This document shows positions 1 through 8,986 of a DNA stretch of 64,000 bases, piece by piece. The DNA is taken from positions 1 to 64,000 of the forward strand of contig NZ_JALJRY010000013.1 in assembly GCF_024519455.1 (NCBI RefSeq). Direction: 5' to 3'. A program made the translations under genes and the position numbers. This stretch comes from Streptomyces sp. STR69 (GTDB lineage Bacteria; Actinomycetota; Actinomycetes; Streptomycetales; Streptomycetaceae). Numbering within the stretch: position 1 is the stretch's first letter; each line of letters opens with the position of its first letter. The notes beneath the pieces are model-generated. The model was not told the origin of the DNA and made no database searches. It saw nothing but the letters and a program-made list of their open reading frames with translations.

Positions 1-202
1 TCAGGTCCGCGCGGACCGCGACGACCAGATCTACGGCCTCCCCCACCAGCAGGTCCGTGCTCCGCCGGTACGTGCACTGCGGGCACAGTCCCGCCGCGTC
101 CGGCATCCCACACTCCGCGCACGCAGCCGCCCGGCGCCCCTACTGCGCAACCGACTTGGCCTGCTGTTCGGCAAGGCCACGGGTATGGAAGGAGAAACGC
201 AC
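1..202 (-). pseudogene. Zinc-ribbon protein fragment interrupted by a stop codon; runs off the left edge
   Basis: Read on the minus strand, one frame gives a GTG at 202-200 followed by VRFSFHTRGLAEQQAKSVAQ, then a TAG at 142-140. The same frame continues to the window edge with a CAECG...CPQC pair, which looks like a four-cysteine zinc ribbon, followed by an acidic and hydrophobic stretch. The two halves read as one protein with a single in-frame stop, so I call it a pseudogene. I cannot name the family. The rest lies outside the window, and a downstream re-start at the internal ATG is possible. Confidence 0.4.
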
Positions 203-380
203 TAGTTAGTACACGGCAGCTACAGGTGTCGATGCACTGTGTGTTGAGGCTGGGCAGCGGGATGGCGGGGTACCTGCGGGTATGCGTACGGCCATGGCTG
301 AGAAAGCATGGCAATCGTGCGCGACAACCGCTAGCTGAGCTGAGGGACCTGCAGCCCTGCGACACAGCAAGATCGGCTCC

Positions 381-584
381 GTGACGACGGGCTACGTCGT
401 GTGCGTCGAGTTCGGCACTCCGTTCAAGGAGGTCGCCCGTCTCCTTGCCCACCACAGGATCAGCGGCCTACCCGTCGTGGACGGCGACGAGCGGGTGTTC
501 GGGGTCGTCTCCGGCACCGACCTCATGCTCGATCAGGCACGCACAGCCGCGAGGCGGACAGCATCGTCATCCCGCCGGCGATGA
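381..584 (+). pseudogene. Truncated CBS-domain protein
   Basis: The 67-residue frame contains one recognisable CBS domain: FGTPFKEVARLLAHHRISGLP, then PVVDGDERVFGVVSGTDLM. Streptomyces CBS proteins of this type normally carry two CBS domains, often followed by a BON domain. Here the frame collapses into a low-complexity tail (RRTASSSRRR) straight after the first. Upstream of the GTG the frame still reads RHSKIGSV, the usual family N-terminus, but with no start codon before a stop. I read this as a remnant broken at both ends. CBS pairs bind adenine nucleotides; a lone half-pair is unlikely to do so. Confidence 0.6.
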
Positions 585-727
585 CGCCACCCGTCGTTCT
601 CGCGTCCCTCCACGCTCGGGTCCTCGCTCAAACCGGCGAGCCCCACAACAAGATCAAGACGACGTATTAATGATCTGCAAGCCCTTACTGCCTGGGCCGC
701 ATTGGCCGACGGGACGAGCAGATCGCG

Positions 728-1348
728 GTGTTGCGCCGACTACTGGACGATCCGCGCTTTGTCCGCACGAAAGACCATCAATCCGCGCTCGCCCAACTCA
801 CCTACGCACTGCAAGAGGCCGAACGCCATGAAGAGGCTGCGGAACTGTTCCGTCAGCTCCAGCACGTAGTGGAAGACCGGCACGGCACCGTGCACCTCAC
901 AGCACTCTTCGCCCGGGTCAACCTCGCATCCTGTAACGGCCATCTGGGAGATCCCGCGGAAGCCGTCCACATCCTCGACGACGTCGTGCGCCTGCAAGAG
1001 ACCGCCAGCCACGAGACGAGCGTCATCCGTGTGTCCCTGCACCGGCGGCTCTACACCTGGACCGGCATGGCGGGCGACCCACACGCCGCCACCCGGCTCC
1101 ACGACCTGGCCAAGGCGAGCGAAACAGCCCTGGGACAACACGCCTACGCCACCCTCGCCTGCCGCAGCCGCGCCGCCCACTGGGCCGCAGCAGCCGGCGA
1201 CATCCCGCACGGAATCGAGGAACTCACACACCTACTCGCCGAGTTCGAACGACGCTTCGGCCACGACGACGCCGAAGCCCGAGCCAGCCGCAAAAGCCCT
1301 GACCACTGGCGCACACACACCCTGCAAAACCTCCCACCCACGAGCTGA
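728..1348 (+). CDS. TPR-like helical repeat protein, probably 5'-truncated
   Basis: The 206-residue product is rich in paired helices with TPR-like spacing, for example DHQSALAQLTYALQEAERHEE followed by AAELFRQLQHVVEDRHG. It resembles the regulatory TPR proteins that are common in Streptomyces. The GTG at 728 is the first start in the frame, but coding-like sequence (GRIGRRDEQIAVLRRLLDDP) continues upstream of it to a stop at 671. The gene may therefore be the 3' part of a longer one. No catalytic motif is visible. It follows the broken CBS gene on the same strand, and the region as a whole looks eroded. Confidence 0.5.
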   Translation: MLRRLLDDPRFVRTKDHQSALAQLTYALQEAERHEEAAELFRQLQHVVEDRHGTVHLTALFARVNLASCNGHLGDPAEAVHILDDVVRLQETASHETSVIRVSLHRRLYTWTGMAGDPHAATRLHDLAKASETALGQHAYATLACRSRAAHWAAAAGDIPHGIEELTHLLAEFERRFGHDDAEARASRKSPDHWRTHTLQNLPPTS

Positions 1349-1440
1349 ACGAGCGGCTGCGGCGGCCCTTCCGGGCACCGCCCGGAGCCGGACCATCCCG
1401 CAAGCCGATCGATCCGGTCCGGTGTACCCCCTGAGAAGGC

Positions 1441-3087
1441 TTACATGGAGATTGCCGCGGTGGAGTCGGCGGTATCTGGTGCTCCAGGGCGGACGAGCAG
1501 GCCACACAGGACGGCGCCGATGGCGAAGATGGCGCCGGCCCAGGCGAAAGCGGTGGTGTAGCTGTGGATCGCAGCATTGGCGAGGGTGTCGGGGGTGGGG
1601 GCCCTGCCCTTGGTGTAGCTGCTGGCGGCATCGGCTGCGACGGTGCTGAGCAGGGCGATGCCGAGGGATCCCCCGATCTGCTGGGCGACGTTGACAGTGG
1701 CTGAGGCGACGCCCGCGTCGTGGGAGGCGACACCCCTGGTGGCGGTGTTCACCGACGGCGCCATGGCCGTGCCGAGCCCGATGCCGGTGACGACGAGGGC
1801 GGCCAGGATGTCGGCCGCATAGGAGCTGTGGAGGGTGATTCCCGTCAGCCAGAGCATGCCGCCGGCGGCCGTGAGCATACCGGCGCCGATGAGGACGCGG
1901 GGGCCGGTGCGGGACAGCAGGAAGCTGGTGGCGAAGGTGGCGGCGACGGCCGTCGCGCCGACCAGAGGCAGGAAGGCCAGGCCAGTTCGGATGGGAGAGA
2001 ATCCGAGGTTCTGCTGCAGGTAGTAGGTGAGGAACAGGAAGATCCCGAACATCCCGACGCCCATGACGAACATGGCCAGATAGGCGCCACCGCGGTTGCG
2101 GTCAAGGAGAATCCGCAGGGGCAGCAAGGGGTGGGCGGCCTTGGTCTGCCGGATCACGAACACGGTCAGGAGTGTGACGCCCACCAGCAGGAAGACCCAG
2201 GTGTTCGTGGCGCTCCAGGAATGGGTCTGCGCGTTGGCGAAGCCATAGACGAGGGCGAAAAGACCGGCACTGGCGGTGACGGTGCTCGGCAGGTCGAGGC
2301 GGGGTCGCCCTTCGACGGGGGTGTGGGGCAGCAGGGCCGCGGTGCCGGCGAGGGCGACGGCGGCGAAGGCGAGGTTGACGTACAGACACCAGCGCCAGTC
2401 GAGGTACTCGGTGAGCACTCCGCCGAGCAGCAGGCCGAATGCGCCGCCGGCGCCGGCGATGGCGCCGTAGATGCCGAACGCCCGGTCACGCTCCGCGGCC
2501 ACGGTGAAGGTGGTGGTGAGCAGGGAGAGGACGGCGGGGGCGAGCAGCGCGGCGCACAGCCCCTGGGAGGCCCGGGCCGTGACCAGCATCCCGAAGCTGG
2601 TGGCGGCGCCGCCGAGCGCGGAGGCGACGGCGAAACCGGCCAGCCCGACGACCAGCGTCAGCTTACGGCCGAACAGGTCGGCGATCCGCCCGCCGAGCAG
2701 CAGCAGACTGCCGAACGCGAGAGCGTAGGCGGTGACGACCCACTGCCGCTGGTTGTCGGAGAAGCCGAGGTCCTGCTGGGCCGAGGGTAGTGCGATGTTC
2801 ACGATCGTGGAATCGAGGATCACCATCAACTGGGCGACGCCGAGCACCACGAGGATCCACCAGCGCCGAGCCTGGTTGGGGTTGCCCTCGCCGACGACTA
2901 CGGACGTGCTTGGGGTGTGGCCCGCCGATGTGCTGCCGGTCCCGCTGGCCGGGCCATCGGAGTGGGTCTCCCCGGTCGTGGTTTCTCCGGTCGTGTCGGA
3001 TTCTCCGGATGCGGTGGTAGGACGCCCGTTGCCATGCCACGGGAGGTGGAATCCCTTGCGGTGGGACGGGTGCCTTTGGATCGCCAC
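1441..3087 (-). CDS. MFS drug/H+ antiporter, DHA2 (EmrB/QacA) type
   Basis: A 548-residue membrane protein of the 14-helix DHA2 class, which exports hydrophobic drugs or antibiotics in exchange for protons. After a hydrophilic N-terminus of about 75 residues come LDSTIVNIALP (residues 91-101) and the loop motif GGRIADLFGRK (132-142), both typical of the family. Hydrophobic segments continue to the end. The length matches the family apart from the long Ser/Thr-rich leader, so a later start is possible. It is divergent from the MMPL transporter across about 400 bases. A shared regulator would be natural, but none is adjacent. The substrate is unknown. Confidence 0.85.
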   Translation of the reverse strand: MAIQRHPSHRKGFHLPWHGNGRPTTASGESDTTGETTTGETHSDGPASGTGSTSAGHTPSTSVVVGEGNPNQARRWWILVVLGVAQLMVILDSTIVNIALPSAQQDLGFSDNQRQWVVTAYALAFGSLLLLGGRIADLFGRKLTLVVGLAGFAVASALGGAATSFGMLVTARASQGLCAALLAPAVLSLLTTTFTVAAERDRAFGIYGAIAGAGGAFGLLLGGVLTEYLDWRWCLYVNLAFAAVALAGTAALLPHTPVEGRPRLDLPSTVTASAGLFALVYGFANAQTHSWSATNTWVFLLVGVTLLTVFVIRQTKAAHPLLPLRILLDRNRGGAYLAMFVMGVGMFGIFLFLTYYLQQNLGFSPIRTGLAFLPLVGATAVAATFATSFLLSRTGPRVLIGAGMLTAAGGMLWLTGITLHSSYAADILAALVVTGIGLGTAMAPSVNTATRGVASHDAGVASATVNVAQQIGGSLGIALLSTVAADAASSYTKGRAPTPDTLANAAIHSYTTAFAWAGAIFAIGAVLCGLLVRPGAPDTADSTAAISM

Positions 3088-3484
3088 GATGTTTGTCCCT
3101 TCAGGGGCGACGCGAGAGATCTGCCGAGCCGGTCGTTGAGTTACGCAATCAATGTCCCTTTACCTCGAGGGCGCGCGCTGGGGCCGGATGGTCCCTACGC
3201 AGCGGGCCGAACGGCACGGCGCGCACAGGGGCCTGTCGGGATTCCGGGCGCCCCACGAATACAGCTGGACCGTGACAGTGATCGTCTCGGGATCACGGCG
3301 ACCATCTCGCGATTCGGGCTGTGCGCGCGGGACGACCCCTCACCGCCGATCGGCCTGCCGCCGCGGGACCTTCGGCCCATGGCACGTGCGCGTCGGCCGC
3401 CGAAGGGTGGGGGCAAGGATGTCGCGTTGCGCGCACAAGGCCCCGGGGGGCGCTGCGTGGTGGAGATCTCACAGGGGGACTTCG
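3088..3484. other. Intergenic region between divergent transporters
   Basis: This 397-base stretch separates the divergent MFS and MMPL genes and must hold both promoters. An AGGGGGAC ribosome-binding site lies just before the MMPL start at 3485. A long upstream extension of the MMPL frame exists (to 3152) but has no family similarity, so I leave it out. I see no strong palindromic operator. Confidence 0.5.
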
Positions 3485-5794
3485 ATGACAGGCAGGGAGA
3501 ATCTCGCCGCACGGCTGGGTGGCTGGAGCGCCCGGCACCGCGCCATCGCCATCGTGGGCTGGCTGGCCGTAGTGGCGGCGGCGATGCTGATCGGCAGCGC
3601 CGTGGGGCAACAGCACATGACTGATCAGGAGTACGCGGCGGGCGAGTCCGCCCAGGCGTGGCAGGTCCTGGAACAGAAGGGGCTCATCCCGCCCGCGGAC
3701 GAGATGGTGCTGGTGCACAGCGACACCGACATCGCCGACGCAGCCGGGTTCCGGGCGACCGTGCGGGAACTCGTGTCCGGAGTCCGGGCCACCGGAGCGG
3801 TGACCGGTCTGCGCGACCCGTACACCACGGCGGGCCTTATCTCCGGCGACCGGCACAGCGCCTTGGTGCAGTTCTCCATGACCGGCAAGGCGAACACCGC
3901 GTACAAGCGGGTCCAGCCGGTGCTGGACACGGTGGACAAGGTACGGGCCGCCCACCCGGGCATGCGCGTGGAACAGTTCGGCGAGGCGAGCGCCAACAAA
4001 TGGTTCAACGACACCATCCTCAAGGACTTCCACCGGGCCGAGCTGACAGCCGTTCCGCTGGCGCTGGGCATCCTGCTCGCGGCCTTCGGCGCCCTGCTCG
4101 CCGCGGTGCTGCCGGTCGGGCTGGCGATCACCGCCTTCCTTGCCGCCAACGGTCTGCTGGCGCTGATCAGCCACAGCATGCACGTCGACAGCTCGGCCAG
4201 CTCGGTGGTACTGCTGCTGGGCCTGGCCGTCGGCGTCGACTACTGCCTCTTCTATCTGCGCCGGGAGCGCGAAGAGCGAGGGAAGGGGCGCGACCCGCAG
4301 GCGTCCCTGCGCATCGCCGCGGCGACCTCCGGACGTTCGGTACTGGTGTCCGGCCTGACCGTCGTGGTGGCCATGTCCGGCATGTTCCTGTCCGGGATGC
4401 AGCTCTTCGACGGGTTCGCGGTGGGCACCATCCTGGTGGTCCTCATCGCCATGCTGGGTTCGGTGACCGTGCTGCCCGCACTGCTGTCGCTGCTCGGGGA
4501 CCGGGTGGAATGGGGCCGCGTGCCGGGTCTGGGGCGGCTGCGCCGTCCTGAGAGCGGCAGCCGGGTCTGGGGAGCGGTCCTGCGCCCGGTGCTGGCCCGC
4601 CCGGGCATCTCCGCCGCGGCCTCCGGGGGCATCCTGCTGCTGCTCGCTGTCCCGGTGCTCGGCATCCACACCGAAAAGCTGAGCCTGGACAAGCAGTTGC
4701 CGTCGAACACGGCCCTCATCCAGACGTACCGTCACATCAGCGCGGCGTTCCCCGGCGGTGCCAGCCCCGCCAACGTCGTGGTCAAGGCCGATGACGTCCA
4801 GGCGCCGCAGGTGCGCCGGGCGCTGACCGCCTTCACCGCCACCGCACTGGACACCAAGCTGGTCAACCAGCCCGTCCAGGTCACCACACACCCGAAGCAG
4901 AACGTCGTCGAGATCAGCGTGCCGCTGGCGGGCAACGGGTCGGACAGCACCTCGCGCCGCGCGGTACAGGTGCTGCGCGACGACGTGATACCGCAGACCC
5001 TGGGAAAGGTTTCCGGGGCGCGGACGTACGTCACCGGAGACACCGCGTTCTCCATGGACTTCAACGCCCAGTTGCGCCGCAGCATCGTGCCGGTGTTCGT
5101 GTTCGTGATGGCCGTCGCCTTCCTCGTGATGCTGCTGTCGTTCCGCTCGCTGACCATCGCCGCCGTCTCGATCCTGCTGAACCTGCTGTCGGTCGCCGCC
5201 GCCTTCGGCGTCATGGTCGCGGTCTTCCAGCACGGCTGGGGCGCCACCCTGGTCGGCACGCACGCCGTCGGTGCCATCGAGTCGTGGCTGCCGCTGTTCT
5301 CGTTCGTCATCCTCTTCGGCCTGTCGATGGACTACCACGTGTTCGTGGTCTCCCGCATACGCGAGGCGCACGACGCCGGTGCGCCCACCCAGGAAGCCGT
5401 GGCACGCGGGATCCGCAGCACGGCGGGCGTGGTGACCAGCGCGGCGATCATCATGGTCGCCGTCTTCGGAGTACTCGCCACCCTGTCGATGCAGGACTTC
5501 AAGCAGATGGGCGTCGGACTCGGCGTGGCCATCCTGCTCGACGCGACCATCGTGCGAGGCGTGCTGCTGCCGTCCGTACTGTCACTGCTCGGCGAACGCA
5601 CCTGGTACCTCCCCAGCTGGCTGCCCCTTCCTTCCCGGCACGCCGAACCGGCACCCACCGACACCCCACCGCCGGCCGGGCCCGAGAACCCACAACGGGA
5701 CGAAGTCCACGAACCGGTCCACCCCGTGGCCGGTACGGAATCGGCCCCCAGCGCTGCGACCGATCGGCGCCGGGAACGAGATCACCGCCGATGA
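3485..5794 (+). CDS. MMPL/RND-family transporter
   Basis: A 769-residue integral membrane protein of the MMPL family, actinobacterial relatives of RND pumps that export lipids or small molecules. It has the expected two-fold layout: a first helix near residues 20-40 (AIAIVGWLAVVAAAMLIG), a large extracytoplasmic domain, a block of helices, then a second repeat of the same arrangement. GLSMDYHVFVVSRIREA in the second half is a conserved helix and loop of the family. The ATG at 3485 is chosen for its AGGGGGAC ribosome-binding site and because the family normally starts just before the first helix. The C-terminus is Pro-rich and hydrophilic. Confidence 0.85.
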   Translation: MTGRENLAARLGGWSARHRAIAIVGWLAVVAAAMLIGSAVGQQHMTDQEYAAGESAQAWQVLEQKGLIPPADEMVLVHSDTDIADAAGFRATVRELVSGVRATGAVTGLRDPYTTAGLISGDRHSALVQFSMTGKANTAYKRVQPVLDTVDKVRAAHPGMRVEQFGEASANKWFNDTILKDFHRAELTAVPLALGILLAAFGALLAAVLPVGLAITAFLAANGLLALISHSMHVDSSASSVVLLLGLAVGVDYCLFYLRREREERGKGRDPQASLRIAAATSGRSVLVSGLTVVVAMSGMFLSGMQLFDGFAVGTILVVLIAMLGSVTVLPALLSLLGDRVEWGRVPGLGRLRRPESGSRVWGAVLRPVLARPGISAAASGGILLLLAVPVLGIHTEKLSLDKQLPSNTALIQTYRHISAAFPGGASPANVVVKADDVQAPQVRRALTAFTATALDTKLVNQPVQVTTHPKQNVVEISVPLAGNGSDSTSRRAVQVLRDDVIPQTLGKVSGARTYVTGDTAFSMDFNAQLRRSIVPVFVFVMAVAFLVMLLSFRSLTIAAVSILLNLLSVAAAFGVMVAVFQHGWGATLVGTHAVGAIESWLPLFSFVILFGLSMDYHVFVVSRIREAHDAGAPTQEAVARGIRSTAGVVTSAAIIMVAVFGVLATLSMQDFKQMGVGLGVAILLDATIVRGVLLPSVLSLLGERTWYLPSWLPLPSRHAEPAPTDTPPPAGPENPQRDEVHEPVHPVAGTESAPSAATDRRRERDHRR

Positions 5795-6483
5795 CCACCG
5801 CCCCTACCAGGACCGCGATTCGGGTTCGGATGTTCGTTGTGACAGGTCCGCGGATCCTTTCCGACCCATCGGAAGACCTCCGCGCCGACGACGCGGTGCC
5901 AGTCGAAGGGTGATCCGGAGAAATCCGAATGTCGTGGGCGGTTCCGCTCAGCGGACCACACGGTGTGCTTCACCGCGCGAGGGGTAGCTCGACTCGTCTC
6001 TCGGCACCTTCCACGAAGTGGTCGCCATGGCCATGTCCGGTCGTTCCACTTGCTCCTGCTCGTCCGCGGGCGCCCCTCGGTGGGCGACTTTCCCCGGCAC
6101 CGGACAGCCGGCGGAAGGGGTCGCGGCCCGGCAGGTGCAGGGCCGGTCAGCCCCTCGCCGGGACCAACGGGACCTGGGGCCACGGTCGTTCGTGGGAGAG
6201 GCTGCTGGTGGAGGCGGCACCGATCCCCCGCGGTGCCGCCTCCACCCTGCGCCGCCGGCCGCGCGGCTTCACCTCTCGACCATGGACGCACGCCGCCCAT
6301 TGAACCCGTGACATTGCAGCGGTGGGGCTCCGGCCGAAGAAATCAGTCCGGCCCGCACGTCGGTCTGGCGGAGTGTCAGGTACAGCTCGGCGGTGGCCTC
6401 TCCGAAGTCCTGCACTCCGCACGGAACAGCCGCGGCTCGCCGCCCCGGTCGGCGAGCGCCGGTCGCCGGCTTTGGGCGGCCGG
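5795..6483. other. Gene-free stretch between convergent genes
   Basis: About 690 bases between the MMPL gene and the convergent TetR gene. Several open frames exist on both strands but none has a recognisable domain, good start context or consistent codon bias. The clear feature is the hairpin at 6207-6246. A short minus-frame stretch near 6300-6430 (GEATAELYLTLRQTDVRAGL) reads like protein and could be a remnant of a larger gene, which I cannot identify. Confidence 0.4.
6207..6246. terminator. Bidirectional hairpin terminator
   Basis: Perfect 15-bp inverted repeat, GGTGGAGGCGGCACC paired with GGTGCCGCCTCCACC, around a 10-base loop. It has no T-run, as is usual in Streptomyces. It lies between convergent genes. 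Confidence 0.7.
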
Positions 6484-7107
6484 TTACTCCGTCAGTGCGC
6501 CCATGGCCCGATCGAGCAGGACAGCGAGGGAGACAGTGCCCTCGCAGGCCACCCATCCTCTCGCGGCCGCGTCCAGACAGGCGAGGGCGGCTGCGACCAG
6601 CGCGGTCGGCCTGGGATCCTCCGGCCAGCCCGGACTGGCTTCCAGTCGTCTGGCGATCTCCGGCACCATCTGTTCCTGCCACTGCAGCTGCTTCTCGAAG
6701 TGCCGGGCGCGCAGTGATGGCGTCTCCTGCAGCAGGCGCAGAAAGCTCAGCGTCTGCTCGGGTGCTTCCTCGTTCACCCGTACCAGGACGTCGAAGGCCC
6801 GGCGCAGCGCCACCCAGGGCCGCTCCTCGTCGGGGCGGGCGGCAAGCGCTTCCGTGACCTGCTGGGCATCGCCCTCCAGGCCGGCCAGCACGATGTCTTC
6901 CTTTGTCCCGAAGTACCGGAACAGGGTGGCGCGCGACAGTCCGGCTTCGGCGGCGATCTGGTCGGCGGTCGTCCGGCCAAAGCCCTGCTCAGTGAAGAGC
7001 CGGAGCGCTACTTCAGTGACTTCCGCCCGGACTGTTGCCCGCATGCGTTCACGCAGACCGGGTGGCTTCGGCGGGGTGGGGTCGGCGGTGCTGGCGGAGT
7101 CGGTCAT
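6484..7107 (-). CDS. TetR/AcrR-family transcriptional regulator
   Basis: A 207-residue repressor with the classic N-terminal TetR helix-turn-helix at about residues 20-65 (ALRLFTEQGFGRTTADQIA, then AEAGLSRATLFRYFGTKEDI) and a helical ligand-binding C-terminus. The ATG at 7107 is preferred over an upstream frame extension of 15 residues because that extension would run into the operator. The gene is divergent from the Old Yellow Enzyme gene, and a strong TTGAGA-N5-TCTCAA palindrome lies between them. It probably represses itself and the reductase, being released by an electrophile or substrate of the enzyme. The ligand is unknown. Confidence 0.85.
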   Translation of the reverse strand: MTDSASTADPTPPKPPGLRERMRATVRAEVTEVALRLFTEQGFGRTTADQIAAEAGLSRATLFRYFGTKEDIVLAGLEGDAQQVTEALAARPDEERPWVALRRAFDVLVRVNEEAPEQTLSFLRLLQETPSLRARHFEKQLQWQEQMVPEIARRLEASPGWPEDPRPTALVAAALACLDAAARGWVACEGTVSLAVLLDRAMGALTE

Positions 7108-7135
7108 GCGAGCAATCTTACAGCTACGACTCATC

Positions 7136-7152
7136 TTGAGACTCAATCTCAA
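7136..7152. promoter_or_regulatory. Probable TetR operator
   Basis: TTGAGACTCAATCTCAA is an inverted repeat with perfect 6-bp arms (TTGAGA / TCTCAA) around 5 bases. It lies in the divergent promoter region, 28 bases upstream of the TetR start and about 115 bases upstream of the reductase start. A second partial copy, AGAGTCTCTG, follows at about 7161. Confidence 0.7.
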
Positions 7153-7267
7153 TTAGGTGTAGAGTCTCTGACCGGAGGCTTCATTACGAACGCAGTGCTG
7201 CGAACCCTGCACGCCGCCAGGCTGTCGCCCGCCTCTGTCACCCGACCCATTCCCCGAAGGAGCTGCT

Positions 7268-8356
7268 ATGACCACCGCATTCGACCCGATCGACCTGAGC
7301 GGCAAGGCGCTGGCCAACCGCATCGCGATGGCGCCGATGACCCGCAGCCGCGCCGATGCTCCCGCTGCCACGGCGACAGAGCTGATGGCCGCCTATTACG
7401 CCCAGCGTGCGAGCGCCGGCCTGATCATCACCGAGGGCATCCAGCCGTCGGTCGTCGGCCAGGGCTACACCAACACCCCCGGTCTGCACTCCGCCGAGCA
7501 GGTCGACGCCTGGCGGAAGGTGACCGACGCCGTCCACGCCCAGGGCGGCACGATCTTCGCGCAGCTGATGCACACCGGCCGGATCGGCCACCCCAGCCTG
7601 CTGCCCGACGGGCTCATCCCGGTCGCCCCCTCCGCCGTCGCGGCGGCGGGCCAGGTGTTCACCTACCAGGGCCCCCAGGACTACGTCACGCCGAAGGAAC
7701 TGGACCCCGACGACATCGCGCGGACGATCGCCGACTACGCCGACGCCGCACGCAACGCGATCGCCGCCGGTTTCGACGGCGTGGAGATCCACGGGGCGAA
7801 CGGCTACCTGATCCACCAGTTCCTCGCTCCCAACACCAACCTGCGCACCGACAGCTGGGGAGGCGGCCCCGCGGACCGGGCCCGCTTCGGTATCGAGGTC
7901 GCCACGGCGGTCGCGGAGGCGATCGGCGGCCACCGGACCGGCTTCCGCATCGCCCCCGGCAACCCCTACAACGACATCGCCGAGACGGACCCGGCGGACG
8001 TGCTGGAGACCTACACCACCCTCACCGCCGCTCTCGCCCGGCTGGACCTCGCCTACCTGCACTTGGTCGAGAGCCCGGACCGCGACCTGACCACCCGGCT
8101 GCGCAAGGACTGGCCGACGGCGTTCATCCTCAACCCCTTCACCCACCCCGAAACCACCGGCCCCAGCGCTCTCGCCCACATCGAGGACGGCACCGCCGAC
8201 ATCATCGCCTTCGGCGCGCTGTTCCTGGCCAACCCGGACCTCCCCGCCCGCCTCGCAGCCGGCGGCCCCTACAACACCCCCGACGCGGCCACCTTCTACG
8301 GCGGCGACCACCGCGGCTACACCGACTACCCGACGCTGCCCGCCGACAGCGCGTGA
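7268..8356 (+). CDS. Old Yellow Enzyme-family alkene reductase
   Basis: A 362-residue FMN-dependent TIM-barrel enzyme of the NADH:flavin oxidoreductase/OYE family (NemA-like). It reduces activated C=C bonds of enals, enones, maleimides or nitro compounds. Visible family features are the N-terminal NRIAMAPMTRSRA, QLMHTGRIGHP, and EIHGANGYLIHQFLAP, whose His-Gly-Ala-Asn supplies the substrate-binding His/Asn pair. The length is standard. The start follows a GAAGGAG ribosome-binding site. The gene is divergent from a TetR regulator, the usual arrangement for electrophile-inducible reductases. The molybdenum hydroxylase genes follow on the same strand after about 135 bases. Confidence 0.9.
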   Translation: MTTAFDPIDLSGKALANRIAMAPMTRSRADAPAATATELMAAYYAQRASAGLIITEGIQPSVVGQGYTNTPGLHSAEQVDAWRKVTDAVHAQGGTIFAQLMHTGRIGHPSLLPDGLIPVAPSAVAAAGQVFTYQGPQDYVTPKELDPDDIARTIADYADAARNAIAAGFDGVEIHGANGYLIHQFLAPNTNLRTDSWGGGPADRARFGIEVATAVAEAIGGHRTGFRIAPGNPYNDIAETDPADVLETYTTLTAALARLDLAYLHLVESPDRDLTTRLRKDWPTAFILNPFTHPETTGPSALAHIEDGTADIIAFGALFLANPDLPARLAAGGPYNTPDAATFYGGDHRGYTDYPTLPADSA

Positions 8357-8491
8357 CCTGAACAAAGATCACCATTCGCGAGCGTGACAAGGCAGCACGG
8401 GTTCCAGGCCGCAGGCCAGAGTCCTTCTGATCCAGCCCTGTGCCTGATGGCGCCCCCCTCAAGAGAACGAGCCCTCGGGTCAACCGGAGGA

Positions 8492-8986
8492 ATGACCACG
8501 GTGGAGATTGAGCTGCGGATCAACGGATCCGCCCAGAAGCTGGACGTCGCGCCGCAGGTGAGTCTGCTCGACGCGCTGCGCGAGTATGTGGGCCTGACCG
8601 GTACCAAGAAGGGCTGCGACCAGGGCGCGTGCGGCGCCTGCACGGTGCTGGCCGACGGTCGGCGGATCAACGCGTGCCTCGCCCTGGCGGTGCAGTACCA
8701 GGGCCGTGAGATCACCACCATCGAAGGGGTCGACCACCCGCTGCAGGGGGCGTTCGTCCGCGCGGACGGATTCCAGTGCGGCTACTGCACCCCGGGCCAG
8801 ATCTGCTCGGCGATCGGGATGCTCGCCGAGCACAAGGAAGGCGCGCCCAGCGCGGCGACCGAGCACCTCGCCGACACCGGCGGGCAGCTGGACGAGACGG
8901 AGATCCGGGAGCGGATGAGCGGCAACCTGTGCCGCTGCGGCGCCTACAACGGCATCGTCTCGGCGATCAAGGAGGTCGCGAAGTGA
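8492..8986 (+). CDS. Aldehyde oxidoreductase, 2Fe-2S subunit (PaoA/YagT-like)
   Basis: A 164-residue small subunit of a xanthine-oxidase-family molybdenum hydroxylase. The plant-type 2Fe-2S ligands are Cys42, 47, 50 and 62 (GCDQGACGAC...AC). The second cluster ligands are Cys96/99 (CGYC) and Cys147/149 (NLCRC). The ATG at 8492 has a GGAGG site 5 bases upstream; a longer frame exists but its extra residues are not family-like. There is no twin-arginine leader, so unlike E. coli PaoA the enzyme is probably cytoplasmic. The stop overlaps the start of the next subunit, indicating translational coupling. Confidence 0.9.
   Translation: MTTVEIELRINGSAQKLDVAPQVSLLDALREYVGLTGTKKGCDQGACGACTVLADGRRINACLALAVQYQGREITTIEGVDHPLQGAFVRADGFQCGYCTPGQICSAIGMLAEHKEGAPSAATEHLADTGGQLDETEIRERMSGNLCRCGAYNGIVSAIKEVAK

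Noticed and set aside
3293..5371. 692-residue minus frame over the MMPL gene
   Set aside because: Antisense shadow; the plus-strand product has complete MMPL features.
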